Shown one piece after another: positions 27,031 to 36,224 of a DNA stretch of 48,453 nucleotides (position 1 is its first letter; every line of letters begins with the position of its first letter). The notes under the pieces are model-generated. The model ran no database searches, was not told the origin of the DNA, and was given only the letters and a program-made list of their open reading frames with translations. The stretch covers positions 1 through 48,453 of the forward strand of contig JAABRE010000038.1 in assembly GCA_011391125.1 (NCBI GenBank), in the 5' to 3' direction. The DNA is from Synechococcales cyanobacterium S06 (GTDB lineage Bacteria > Cyanobacteriota > Cyanobacteriia > Cyanobacteriales > JAABRE01). The position numbers were made by a program, and so were the translations under genes.

Positions 27031-27231
27031 ATGCTTGTTAAAGACTTAACTAAAGAAGAGCTAAAGATTCTGATTAAAGAAACGATGGAAGAAACTCAAT
27101 TACAACCAGTAATAAAACCATTCCTTACCCCAGATGAAATGTTAAATCTGGCTAAAGAAGTTTATGCAGATTTCTCATCAGAAGATATTAAAGAAATAGA
27201 ATCTATTGCTTTAACCAGATTTACTATATAA
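27031..27231 (+). CDS. Small acidic helical protein, unknown
   Basis: The 66-residue protein has a plausible start with AAGGAG about 10 bases upstream. It is acidic and helical (LTKEELKILIKETMEETQLQP), and such sequences often occur as antitoxin-like partners. No partner gene follows on this strand. Function unknown. Confidence 0.5.
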   Translation: MLVKDLTKEELKILIKETMEETQLQPVIKPFLTPDEMLNLAKEVYADFSSEDIKEIESIALTRFTI

Positions 27232-27257
27232 TTTTTTTATTTTATTTTTGATTAAAA

Positions 27258-27778
27258 TTAATAAGGAATAAAAAAAGAATCAAAACCTTTATTAATTAAA
27301 CCTTGCTTAAGTTTCTGATCACCCGTCCATAATTTACCTTTTAATTCTATATAGCACTTGCCAAATTTATGAGGACTCTTTTCCCCCCTCTCCCTTTGGG
27401 ATGAGGGGGGTAGGGGGGTGAGGGGTTGTATCTCATTTAATCTGAAAATTCTATAGTTAAAGCGACATGAATCGTATCATTAACATCAATATCTTGACAG
27501 AGATTATAGGCTAATTTCAAGTTATCTATCTGAATTAAGTCCTCTTTATAAAAGTTAATTCTTCTTAATAAAATATGGTAAAATTTTATCAAATCCTCCT
27601 CGGATAATCGACTAAGTTTAACAATTTTATTCTTATACTTAAACAATTCTACTATCACTAATTCTCCGACATAAAATTGATAATCAGAATTTAATAAAGT
27701 AATTGAAAAAAGGGAATTAGTATTTAGTAATGCTGAAAATATAATATTAGTGTCAACAATAATTAATTTCGAGTTCAA
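27258..27778 (-). pseudogene. vapC: PIN-domain toxin (VapC) split by a 102-bp MITE
   Basis: The N-terminal part (MNSKLIIVDTNIIFSALLN, the first PIN Asp, to VNDTIHVALTIE) runs into the MITE and stops at 27437. Beyond the MITE, 27258-27346 encodes LKGKLWTGDQKLKQGL and ends FIPY. Removing the element and one TA copy joins ALTIE to LKGKLWTGD in one frame, giving a normal PIN toxin with the late acidic motif TGD. The toxin is therefore inactivated by insertion. Its antitoxin at 27779-28012 is intact. Confidence 0.85.
27352..27453. mobile_element. 102-bp G-rich TA-flanked MITE inside vapC
   Basis: The ends are TAGCACTTGC and GAAAATTCTA, with TA at 27350-27351 and 27454-27455. The centre is the CCCCTCTCCCTTTGGGATG palindrome shared with copies at 6637, 9083 and 12886. 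Because the interrupted gene can be restored exactly, both boundaries and the TA duplication are certain. Confidence 0.9.
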
Positions 27779-27784
27779 ATTTAA

Positions 27785-28006
27785 TTAAGCTCCTAAAATA
27801 CGATTTTGAATAGATTGCCAGATTGTTCCATCTATTTCATTTGCTAATTGTTCTGCTTCTTCTTGGCTTAATTGACTAGAAAAACCGATACTTTCTAAAG
27901 TAAGATAATCTAAAAATCTAGTTAATTTTTCTTGAGTGAATATCTCTTTGTTTATTCTCACTACTATTTCTTGATTTTCTTGAGTTAGTTGATAAGCTGG
28001 TGTCAT
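27785..28006 (-). CDS. Antitoxin of the split VapC
   Basis: The protein has 73 residues from the ATG at 28006; a GTG two codons upstream is possible. It begins MTPAYQLTQENQEIVVRINK and includes FLDYLTLESIGFSSQLSQEEA, a layout seen in antitoxins that precede PIN toxins. It ends seven bases before the toxin start. With its toxin split it is free to accumulate, or it may serve as a defence against related plasmid toxins. Confidence 0.7.
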   Translation of the reverse strand: MTPAYQLTQENQEIVVRINKEIFTQEKLTRFLDYLTLESIGFSSQLSQEEAEQLANEIDGTIWQSIQNRILGA

Positions 28007-28142
28007 TTTCACTTAAATTTTCAAAGATAAGATATAACTTTGTTATAACACACAAAAATATTAATCTCAATATTTTTTTTGTCATTGTATATTATGATCT
28101 AGTTAAACAGGCTAATATTTTTGTAACCTTACTTAATAAATT

Positions 28143-31100
28143 ATGGATTTTACCTATTATTTACAGGAATTAAATGACAATTTTAACCGCGGTAGTGAAA
28201 GAAGTCATTACCCCGCTTTAAAACAGTTGCTTGATGGAGCTGCCATGGGCATTAATGGCATCATCGAAGAAAGAGGCAATCAAGCGGGAATCCCAGATTT
28301 TACCGTGAGGAGGAGTGATTCTTTGATCGGATATATGGAAGCGAAAAAAATAGGAGAAAATTTAACCAATATAGAGAAAACAGAACAATTACAACGCTAT
28401 TTTGAATCTTCCATCGGTCAAAATTTAATCCTCACTAACTATTTAGAATTTCGTTGGTATCAAGACGGAAAATTAAAATTAACTAGCAATTTAGGTAATA
28501 TAAAAAATCAGCAAATTATTCCCCAGAAAAACTTAAAAGAAACCGCTACTTTACTCGAATATTTTGTTAATTATCGTGGTAAAAGTATTAATAATTACTA
28601 TGATTTAGCGCAACAAATGGCGGTTTATACAAAATCCATTAAATTTGCGATTCAAGAAGGTTTAAATTTAGAAGATGACACCGGAGAATTAACAAAATTA
28701 AAGTTACTTTTTCAGGAGTTACTGTTACCAGATTTAGATAATCAGAACTTTGCTGATATGTACGCCCAAACCATTGCCTATGGTTTATTTACTGCGAGAA
28801 TTGGTCATCAGGAAAAAATAGCTGCTCCCAACCACTCTCCCACGGGAGAGGGGAGTAATATTTTTAATCGGAAAAATGCGAGTAATTATATAACCAATAA
28901 AATCCCCTTTTTACAAGGATTATTTACTACCGTAATTGAGACAGATATTATCGCTAAAATTAACTGGTCAATTGATAACTTAGTGGAACTTTTAGCTAAA
29001 GTTGATATGGCTAATATTCTCGAAAATTTTGGTCAAGAAACCCGCAGACAAGACCCTGTAGTACATTTTTATGAAACATTTTTAGCTGCTTATGAAGCAA
29101 ATTTAAGAAAAAGTCGAGGAGTTTATTATACACCTGAACCAGTGGTATATTTTATTGTTAAAGCTGTTAATGATATTTTAGATCAAGATTTCGATTTAGA
29201 AAATGGTTTAGCAAGTCGAAAGGTGAATATTCTAGACCCTGCAACGGGTACAGGTACTTTTTTATATCAAGTAATTAAGCAAATTTACGCTAATTTTAGT
29301 AAGTATGGTGTGCATAATTGGCATAAATTACTAAGGGAGAAACAGGTTTTAAACCGTTTATATGGTTTTGAATTGTTAATGACTCCTTACACCATTGCTC
29401 ATTTAAAATTGGGGTTATTATTAGAAACTTTGGGTTATCGTTTTGAGGATAACGAAAGGTTAAATATTTTCCTGACTAATACTTTAGAAGAAGGAGTTAA
29501 AAAGTCTGAATTTTTATTAGGTAAATACATTGCTGAGGAAGCAAATAAAGCTGCAAAAGTTAAGTCAGAAATACTTATTGATGTAGTATTAGGAAACCCA
29601 CCTTATTCGGGACATTCGGAAAATAAAAACGATTGGATAGATGGATTAATTCGGGATTATTATCAGATTGATGGAGTTTCTTTAAACGAAAAAAATTCTA
29701 AATGGTTACAGGATGATTATGTTAAATTTATTCGATTTGGCCAATGGAAAATTGATAAAACTGGTAGCGGAATTTTAGGTTTTGTAACAAATCATGGTTA
29801 TTTAGATAATCCGACTTTTCGCGGAATGCGTCAAAATTTACTGCAAAGTTTTAACCGCATTTATGTTATTAATTTACATGGAAATGCCAAGAAAAAAGAA
29901 GTTTCTCCCGACGGAAGTCCAGACCAAAATGTTTTTGATATTCAACAGGGAGTTTCAATTTTAATTGCAGTTAAAGATTTTGGTCCAGAACATCCTTTAT
30001 TTCAGACTAAAAATAAACCAGAAATTCCGGAAAATGGCGTTTATTATCATGATTTATGGGGAAGTCGTGAAACTAAATATCAGTTATTACACGAGTTAAA
30101 TATTAATACGATAAATTGGGAAAAAGTTAACCCTGTTTCTCCTTTTTATCTGTTTATTCCCCAGAATACTGATTTATTATCCGAGTATAATCAGGGTTGG
30201 AAAATAACCGAAATTATGCCAGTAAATGTGTTAGGATTTCAAACTCATCGAGATGATTTTGCCATTGATTTTGATCGAGATAAACTTTATCAACGTATTC
30301 AAGAAATGCGTGATCAAACAATTTCCGATCAGGAATATTTAACAAAATACAACTTAAAAGAAAGCAAAACTTGGCAATTTAAAAAAGTTCGTCAAGAAAT
30401 AATAGCAGATTCTGATTGGGAAAAACCCATTATTAAGTGTTTATATCGTCCTTTTGATGAGAGATATTGTTACTTTAGTACCTTAATTATGGATCGACCA
30501 AGAAGAGAATTAATTAATCATGTTGCGGGTAAAGATAATTTAGTATTAAATTTACCGAGAATAGTAAAATTAGAAGAATGGAGACATTCATTAATATCTA
30601 ATTATCCCTGTACTGCTATTTCTATGGATATAAATGGATCATACGTTTTCCCTCTCTACATTTATCCCGAAACTAATAATGAACAATCAAACTTATTTCA
30701 GCAAAAAACACCTAATTTTTCGCCAGAATTTGTAACAGCAATTACCGAAAAATTAGGGTATCTCCCCACACCAGAAAACATCTTTTATTATATGTATGCA
30801 ATACTTCATAGTCCCACTTATCGGGAAAGATACGCCGAATTTTTAAAGATGGATTTTCCCCGAATTCCTTTAACCAGTAACGATAATTTATTCAGAAAAC
30901 TAACAGAAATTGGGGAAAAATTAGTTAACTTACATTTAATGAAAAATATCCCCCTTACCAAAGGGGGCAATTCTTTATCTGATTTCCCCCTTTTTCAAGG
31001 GGGGATTAAGGGGGGTTCAGAAAACCTAGTAACTCAAGTAAAATATGACCCTAAAAAACAGCGAATTTATATCAATCAAACGAGTTATTTTAGTAACATT

Positions 31101-31298
31101 ACTGAAGAAGTTTGGCACTTTAAAATAGGTGGTTATCAAGTCTTAGATAAATGGTTAAAAGACAGGAAAAAAGTGAATCGAACTTTATCAAATGAAGATA
31201 TATTACACTATCAAAAAATCGTAATTATTATCCAAGAAACGATTAAATTAATGACAGAAATAGAGCAAATTATTGACTTTTGTCGGAGCTTTGCGTGA
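28143..31298 (+). CDS. Single-chain restriction-modification enzyme (Type IIG/ISP-like N6-adenine methylase)
   Basis: The 1051-residue protein combines cutting and modification. Residues 1-110 carry a PD-(D/E)xK nuclease pattern: GIPDFTVRRSDSLIGYMEAK, with Asp52, Glu66 and Lys68. The gamma-class adenine methylase has motif I DPATGTGTF (365-373) and motif IV NPPY (485-488). The C-terminal third, from about 660, holds the target-recognition region. No helicase domain is present, unlike classic Type ISP enzymes. In-frame palindrome insertions encode NHSPTGEG near 230 and IPLTKGG with FPLFQGGIKGG near 938-960. A second C-terminal copy with a different recognition segment follows. Confidence 0.9.
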   Translation: MDFTYYLQELNDNFNRGSERSHYPALKQLLDGAAMGINGIIEERGNQAGIPDFTVRRSDSLIGYMEAKKIGENLTNIEKTEQLQRYFESSIGQNLILTNYLEFRWYQDGKLKLTSNLGNIKNQQIIPQKNLKETATLLEYFVNYRGKSINNYYDLAQQMAVYTKSIKFAIQEGLNLEDDTGELTKLKLLFQELLLPDLDNQNFADMYAQTIAYGLFTARIGHQEKIAAPNHSPTGEGSNIFNRKNASNYITNKIPFLQGLFTTVIETDIIAKINWSIDNLVELLAKVDMANILENFGQETRRQDPVVHFYETFLAAYEANLRKSRGVYYTPEPVVYFIVKAVNDILDQDFDLENGLASRKVNILDPATGTGTFLYQVIKQIYANFSKYGVHNWHKLLREKQVLNRLYGFELLMTPYTIAHLKLGLLLETLGYRFEDNERLNIFLTNTLEEGVKKSEFLLGKYIAEEANKAAKVKSEILIDVVLGNPPYSGHSENKNDWIDGLIRDYYQIDGVSLNEKNSKWLQDDYVKFIRFGQWKIDKTGSGILGFVTNHGYLDNPTFRGMRQNLLQSFNRIYVINLHGNAKKKEVSPDGSPDQNVFDIQQGVSILIAVKDFGPEHPLFQTKNKPEIPENGVYYHDLWGSRETKYQLLHELNINTINWEKVNPVSPFYLFIPQNTDLLSEYNQGWKITEIMPVNVLGFQTHRDDFAIDFDRDKLYQRIQEMRDQTISDQEYLTKYNLKESKTWQFKKVRQEIIADSDWEKPIIKCLYRPFDERYCYFSTLIMDRPRRELINHVAGKDNLVLNLPRIVKLEEWRHSLISNYPCTAISMDINGSYVFPLYIYPETNNEQSNLFQQKTPNFSPEFVTAITEKLGYLPTPENIFYYMYAILHSPTYRERYAEFLKMDFPRIPLTSNDNLFRKLTEIGEKLVNLHLMKNIPLTKGGNSLSDFPLFQGGIKGGSENLVTQVKYDPKKQRIYINQTSYFSNITEEVWHFKIGGYQVLDKWLKDRKKVNRTLSNEDILHYQKIVIIIQETIKLMTEIEQIIDFCRSFA
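30135..30223 (+). repeat. Left homology arm of the specificity region, in the RM gene
   Basis: These 89 bp are identical to 31553-31641. They encode VSPFYLFIPQNTDLLSEYNQ and following residues, directly before the variable segment. Confidence 0.95.
30647..31181 (+). repeat. Right homology arm of the specificity region, in the RM gene
   Basis: These 535 bp match 32080-32614 with about three mismatches that I can see. They encode FPLYIYPETNNEQSNLFQQK onward. Confidence 0.95.
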
Positions 31299-31447
31299 TC
31301 AAAGTCCTACCAAGACAAGAAAAATCAACCTCCTTTGCGCCTTAGCGCCTTTGCGTGAGACTCCCAAAATGTATTAAATTATACAGATTTTTAGGCAAAG
31401 ATATGAGATAAAAGTTAGCCCTAAAGCGCAATAACGAACCGAAAAAT

Positions 31448-32728
31448 ATGGCAAAAATATATCATTTTGATTTATATGGAAGTCGAGAAGATAAATATAA
31501 ATTTCTTGAGGAAAATAATATTAATACAATTGAGTGGAAAGAAATTAACCCAGTTTCTCCTTTTTATCTGTTTATTCCCCAGAATACTGATTTATTATCC
31601 GAGTATAATCAGGGTTGGAAAATAACCGAAATTATGCCAGTTAATTCCGTTGGAATTGTAACGGCCAGAGATGGCTTAACCATTCAAAATACTCCTGAAG
31701 AAGTGGAAAAAACCGTTAAGGATTTTGTTAGTTTATCGGTGGAAGAAGCAAGGGAAAAATACAATTTAGGTAAAGATTCAAGGGACTGGAAAATTCAATT
31801 AGCCCAAAATGATCTGCGTAAAAGTGGTTTAAAAAATGAGCTAATTACTCCTATTTTATATCGTCCTTTTGATACAAGATATACTTATTATACAGGAACA
31901 TCAAGTGGTTTTATTTGTCGTAGTAGAAACGAAATAATGAGAAATATGTTAAGTGGCGAAAATTTGGGTTTATTAACATCAAGACAATTAGTTTCAGGTT
32001 TTAAACATATTTTTGTTACCTCGAAAATTGCTAATTTTAATTCTCTTGATACCGCGGGACGTTTTGGTACAGGTCCTTATTTCCCTCTCTACATTTATCC
32101 CGAAACTAATAATGAACAATCAAACTTATTTCAGCAAAAAACACCTAATTTTTCGCCAGAATTTGTAACAGCAATTACCGAAAAATTAGGGTATCTTCCC
32201 ACACCAGAAAACATCTTTTATTATATGTATGCAATACTTCATAGTCCCACTTATCGGGAAAGATACGCCGAATTTTTAAAGATGGATTTTCCCCGAATTC
32301 CTTTAACCAGTAACGATAATTTATTCAGAAAACTAACAGAAAGTGGGGAAAAATTAGTTAACTTACATTTAATGAAAAATATCCCCCTTACCAAAGGGGG
32401 CAATTCTTTATCTGATTTCCCCCTTTTTCAAGGGGGGATTAAGGGGGGTTCAGAAAACCTAGTAACTCAAGTAAAATATGACCCTAAAAAACAGCGAATT
32501 TATATCAATCAAACGAGTTATTTTAGTAACATTACTGAAGAAGTTTGGCACTTTAAAATAGGTGGTTATCAAGTCTTAGATAAATGGTTAAAAGACAGAA
32601 AAAAAGTGAATCGATCATTAACTCCAGAAGCTGTTAATCACTATCAAAAAATCGTAATTATTATCCAAGAAACCCTTAAATTAATGACAGAAATTGATGT
32701 AATAATTGGCATATTTCCGATTAAATAA
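31448..32728 (+). CDS. Free-standing C-terminal specificity module of the RM enzyme (alternative target-recognition segment)
   Basis: The 426-residue frame is a second copy of the RM enzyme's C-terminal 400 or so residues. It lacks nuclease and methylase motifs. Its first 35 residues are diverged (IYHFDLYGSREDKYKFLEEN versus VYYHDLWGSRETKYQLLHEL). Then come an identical 89-bp arm, a different 438-bp segment (31642-32079, versus 423 bp in the RM gene), and a near-identical 535-bp arm. The variable segments are in the same phase and both divisible by three. The ATG at 31448 has no strong ribosome site. It may be a silent cassette or a separately made specificity protein. Confidence 0.8.
   Translation: MAKIYHFDLYGSREDKYKFLEENNINTIEWKEINPVSPFYLFIPQNTDLLSEYNQGWKITEIMPVNSVGIVTARDGLTIQNTPEEVEKTVKDFVSLSVEEAREKYNLGKDSRDWKIQLAQNDLRKSGLKNELITPILYRPFDTRYTYYTGTSSGFICRSRNEIMRNMLSGENLGLLTSRQLVSGFKHIFVTSKIANFNSLDTAGRFGTGPYFPLYIYPETNNEQSNLFQQKTPNFSPEFVTAITEKLGYLPTPENIFYYMYAILHSPTYRERYAEFLKMDFPRIPLTSNDNLFRKLTESGEKLVNLHLMKNIPLTKGGNSLSDFPLFQGGIKGGSENLVTQVKYDPKKQRIYINQTSYFSNITEEVWHFKIGGYQVLDKWLKDRKKVNRSLTPEAVNHYQKIVIIIQETLKLMTEIDVIIGIFPIK
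31553..31641 (+). repeat. Left homology arm of the specificity cassette
   Basis: Identical to 30135-30223, same orientation. Confidence 0.95.
32080..32614 (+). repeat. Right homology arm of the specificity cassette
   Basis: Near-identical to 30647-31181, same orientation. Differences seen include CTTCCC for CTCCCC and AAGTGG for AATTGG. Confidence 0.95.
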
Positions 32729-33129
32729 TATTAAGATTTATGAATCTAGTATTTAAAGAATGGTAATCTTTACTAATAATTAGGTGGTCATTTCAGTTAT
32801 CAGTTAACAGTTAACTGAAATGACAATCCCCGGCGATCGCCATTGTAAAGTTTTGATAAGAAAATACCCAGTTCTTACTTGTTGTTTGTCATTATCTTTA
32901 TTAGTTAAGGTAAAATTTTTTATTTAACTATGACAAAAAAAGCGGTGTAAGGCCTCCTTCCCCTCAGTTACCAATTGATAACTGATAACTGACGGGAGGG
33001 GGGGATTAATAAGGATGTCCTCCCCCTTGCGATTGGGGAAGTAACAAAAATATTCCTTATTTCAAGCTACCACCTTTAGGTGGTAGTAACTGTTAACTGA
33101 TAACTGATAACTGATAACTGGTAACTGAA
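32729..33129. repeat. Intergenic region with heptamer repeats and hairpins
   Basis: The gap contains short runs of the heptamer ATCAGTT/AACTGAT (32794-32825, 32970-32992, 33088-33128), a HIP1 site near 32834 and the perfect hairpin CTACCACCTTTAGGTGGTAG near 33067. The last heptamer run touches the start codon of the arylsulfatase gene. No gene is seen. Confidence 0.65.
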
Positions 33130-35481
33130 ATGACACTTCGAGAATACAAACCCGGAACAGCCTTTAATGGCGTTATTGGTCGCACAGTAGATCAATCTAG
33201 CCCCGCATGGCCGAAACCATTGCGAGCAAAGGAAAACGCACCCAATGTCCTGTTTATTGTCCTTGATGATACAGGCTTTGGGCAACTGGGTTGCTACGGC
33301 AGTCCCATTGAAACCCCCGTCTTGGATGGTTTAGCCGCTAATGGGCTACGCTACAACAATATGCACACCACCGCTTTGTGTTCGCCAACCCGAACTTGCA
33401 TCTTAACTGGACGTAATCATCATTCCAACGCCATGGCCTGTATTACCGAAGGTTCAACGGGCTTTCCCGGTGGTAATGGCAACATTCCCTTTGAAAATGG
33501 CTTTTTGTCAGAAATGCTGTTACAACAGGGCTACAATACCTACGCAGTGGGTAAATGGCACTTAACTCCCGCTGACCAAATCTCGGCAGCTGGTCCCTAC
33601 GAACGTTGGCCCTTGGGACGCGGTTTTGAGCGTTTTTACGGCTTTATGGGAGGTGATACCCACCAGTATTACCCTGATTTGACCTATGACAATCACAGGG
33701 TTGAACCACCAAGCACTCCCGAGGAAGGCTACCACTTGACCGAAGATTTGGTAGATAAGGCGATTTCTTTTATTGCTGATTCTAAACAGATTGCAGAAAC
33801 CAAGCCCTTTTTCATGTACTTCTGCACCGGTGCAATGCACGCACCTCACCATGTTCCTCAAGAATGGGCTGATAAGTACAAAGGCAAGTTCGATGGTGGT
33901 TGGGAAGCTTACCGCGAATATACCTTTGCGCGTCAGAAGGAAATGGGTATTGTGCCTGCTGATGCGGAATTATCCCGCCATGACCCTGATGTCAAGCCAT
34001 GGGATCAGTGTTCTCCAGAAGAAAAGAAACTTTATGCGCGCATGATGGAGGTTTTTGCTGGTTTCTTGAGCCATACAGATTACCACATTGGTCGTTTATT
34101 GGATTTCTTGAAGAGCATTGACCAGTTTGAGAACACCTTGATTATGGTGATTTCAGACAATGGAGCTAGTTCTGAAGGTGGTCCTACGGGTTCGGTTAAC
34201 GAAAATCTGTTTTTTAACTGTGTACCAGAATCACTCGAAGAAAACCTCGCCGCGATGGATGATTTGGGTGGTCCTAAATATTTTAACCATTATCCCTGGG
34301 GCTGGACTTGGGCTGGGAATACTCCTTTCCGTCGCTGGAAACGTGAGACTTATCGCGGTGGTATTAGTGATCCGTTTATTGTCCATTGGCCCAAGGGAAT
34401 TGAGACAAAAGGAGAAGTCCGGACTCAATATGCCCATGCGATCGACATGGTGCCCACGGTGTTAGATCTGCTCGGAATTGAACCTCCTGAATCTGTCAAG
34501 GGTGTCACCCAATCTCCCCTTGAAGGGGTTAGTTTTGCCCATACCTTGGAAAATGCCGGGACACCTAGTCAACATATTACCCAATATTTCGAGATGATGG
34601 GACATCGCTCCATCTATCACAATGGTTGGCGTGCTGTTTGTCCTTGGCCTGGTCCTTCTTTTACGGAAGCAGGACAGGGTTTTGGAATGCCCATTTCAGC
34701 GGAAAAATTAACGGAATTGGATGCGACGAAATGGGAACTGTTCCATATTGAGTCGGATTTTGCCGAAAATCATAATGTTGCAGAAGAAAACCGAGCGAAG
34801 CTGATCGAAATGATTGCTCAGTGGTATGTGGAAGCAGGTAAATATAATGTTCTACCGGTGGATGGAAGGGGACAAACGCGATTTGTGGATGAACGTCCCA
34901 CCATCGCCCTGCCTCGTACCAGTTATACTTACTATCCCGGCACTCAGGAAATTCCCGTCAATTCAGGAGCAATTATCCTTAACCGATCGCACAGTATTAC
35001 CGCAGATGTGGATTTCAAATCCGGCGACGAAGGTGTCTTGATTTCCCAAGGTGGAATTGACGGTGGTTACACTTTCTTTGTCAAGGATGGAAAATTGCGC
35101 TATACCTATAGCTATGTGGCACGCACTTTCTATTATCTTGAGTCTAATGTATCAGTTCCCGAAGGTCGTCATCAGTTGCGCTTTGAATTTGAGAAGACTA
35201 CTGAACCTGAACTGTTCCAAGGTAAGGGAGCTGGCGGTATCGGTCAACTTTACATTGACGGCAACTTAGTCGCTCAGGTGGAGATACCGATAACTACTCC
35301 CTTCTCTTTGGGATTGACTGGTGGCATGGCGATCGGCGCTGATCCCGGAGCACCTGTTACCGACGAATATAGCGGTATATTCGCTTTTACGGGCAAGATT
35401 TACACCGTTAAAATTGATGTAAGCGGTGACTTGATTCAGGATTCGGAAGTAGAAATGCGGATGGTGATGGCACGACAATAG
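33130..35481 (+). CDS. Arylsulfatase
   Basis: The 783-residue protein is a type I sulfatase that hydrolyses sulfate esters using formylglycine. Visible: metal-binding LDDTGFGQLG with Asp46-Asp47, the formylglycine motif CSPTR at 84-88, GKWHLTP, a second metal site in ISDNGASSEGG, and GNTPFRRWKRETYRGG. The last 200 residues form an extra beta-rich, lectin-like domain. No signal peptide is visible. The formylglycine-generating enzyme is not in this window. GC content is visibly higher than in flanking genes. It heads a four-gene run, with a 284-bp gap holding a palindromic element before the next gene. Confidence 0.93.
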   Translation: MTLREYKPGTAFNGVIGRTVDQSSPAWPKPLRAKENAPNVLFIVLDDTGFGQLGCYGSPIETPVLDGLAANGLRYNNMHTTALCSPTRTCILTGRNHHSNAMACITEGSTGFPGGNGNIPFENGFLSEMLLQQGYNTYAVGKWHLTPADQISAAGPYERWPLGRGFERFYGFMGGDTHQYYPDLTYDNHRVEPPSTPEEGYHLTEDLVDKAISFIADSKQIAETKPFFMYFCTGAMHAPHHVPQEWADKYKGKFDGGWEAYREYTFARQKEMGIVPADAELSRHDPDVKPWDQCSPEEKKLYARMMEVFAGFLSHTDYHIGRLLDFLKSIDQFENTLIMVISDNGASSEGGPTGSVNENLFFNCVPESLEENLAAMDDLGGPKYFNHYPWGWTWAGNTPFRRWKRETYRGGISDPFIVHWPKGIETKGEVRTQYAHAIDMVPTVLDLLGIEPPESVKGVTQSPLEGVSFAHTLENAGTPSQHITQYFEMMGHRSIYHNGWRAVCPWPGPSFTEAGQGFGMPISAEKLTELDATKWELFHIESDFAENHNVAEENRAKLIEMIAQWYVEAGKYNVLPVDGRGQTRFVDERPTIALPRTSYTYYPGTQEIPVNSGAIILNRSHSITADVDFKSGDEGVLISQGGIDGGYTFFVKDGKLRYTYSYVARTFYYLESNVSVPEGRHQLRFEFEKTTEPELFQGKGAGGIGQLYIDGNLVAQVEIPITTPFSLGLTGGMAIGADPGAPVTDEYSGIFAFTGKIYTVKIDVSGDLIQDSEVEMRMVMARQ

Positions 35482-35546
35482 GGCGATCACCCTATATTAT
35501 GTAGGGGTCAACAGCCATTGACCCTTACAGTTAACTGATAACTGGT

Positions 35547-35741
35547 ATCGCATTTTTAGTTGATATTTGGCCTTTTTTTCCCCCTCTCCCATTGGGATGA
35601 GGGGGTTGGGGGGTGAGGGAGTCTATAATAGCAATACGCACTACTATTAGGACATTGCTAAAAGCGAAAATCCTGTCCACAGTTACTTTTCCCTTTTCCC
35701 TAGTGCGTAGCGCTATAACAATTAATCAGAAAATGCGATAC
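35547..35741. repeat. Composite G-rich palindromic element
   Basis: The ends TATCGCATTTT and AAAATGCGATA form an inverted pair about 195 bp apart. It contains the CCCCTCTCCCATTGGGATG palindrome and a second pair (ACGCACTA with TAGTGCGT), so one element appears inserted in another. It separates the arylsulfatase from the downstream operon genes. Confidence 0.65.
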
Positions 35742-35765
35742 CAATACTTTATTAGGAGTTAAATC

Positions 35766-36224
35766 ATGAGCGAGAAAATTAATCAATTTTGCGAATCATT
35801 GAAAGAACAATTAACCGAACTTGAAAGTAAGTTCAGTAATGCCAAGGCGGATATTGAGAGTTTTCCCCAAGAAGCTCAGAATCTGGTTCAATCTAAACTA
35901 AAAGAAGCCAAAACTCAATTAGCCAGCAATAAAGAAAAAGCAGAAAGTGCCAAGACTAAAGTGCAGCAATTTCTGGAAACCAAAAAGTTGGAACTTCAGT
36001 CTCAAATAGATGAATGGAAGGAACAACGTGAAGTTGACAAACTGGTGCATCGTGCTGACAAGGCCGAAGAATACGCCGCCGCTGTGATTATTTTTGCAGC
36101 CTCTGCTCTGGAAGAATCTCAGGTGGCCGTGTTGGAAGCTATTGAAGCTCGCATGGAAGCTGAAGAAGCAGTCTCAAATTCTCAAAATAATACAGATTTC
36201 CATGAAAAAACCCAACTTTCTTAG
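35766..36224 (+). CDS. Coiled-coil protein in the sulfatase operon
   Basis: The 152-residue protein is a long charged coiled coil (residues 1-105) followed by an alanine-rich helix (EEYAAAVIIFAASALEESQV) and an acidic end. I see no signal peptide or catalytic motif. Its ATG has AGGAGT about eight bases upstream. The end overlaps the next gene's start by 23 bases, which indicates coupling. It resembles stress-type or apolipoprotein-like helical proteins in composition only. Confidence 0.75.
   Translation: MSEKINQFCESLKEQLTELESKFSNAKADIESFPQEAQNLVQSKLKEAKTQLASNKEKAESAKTKVQQFLETKKLELQSQIDEWKEQREVDKLVHRADKAEEYAAAVIIFAASALEESQVAVLEAIEARMEAEEAVSNSQNNTDFHEKTQLS

Noticed and set aside
36094-36201. 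Longer N-terminus for the DUF2092 protein
   Set aside because: The ATG at 36202 gives a proper signal peptide; the upstream residues are a shifted reading of the coiled-coil gene.
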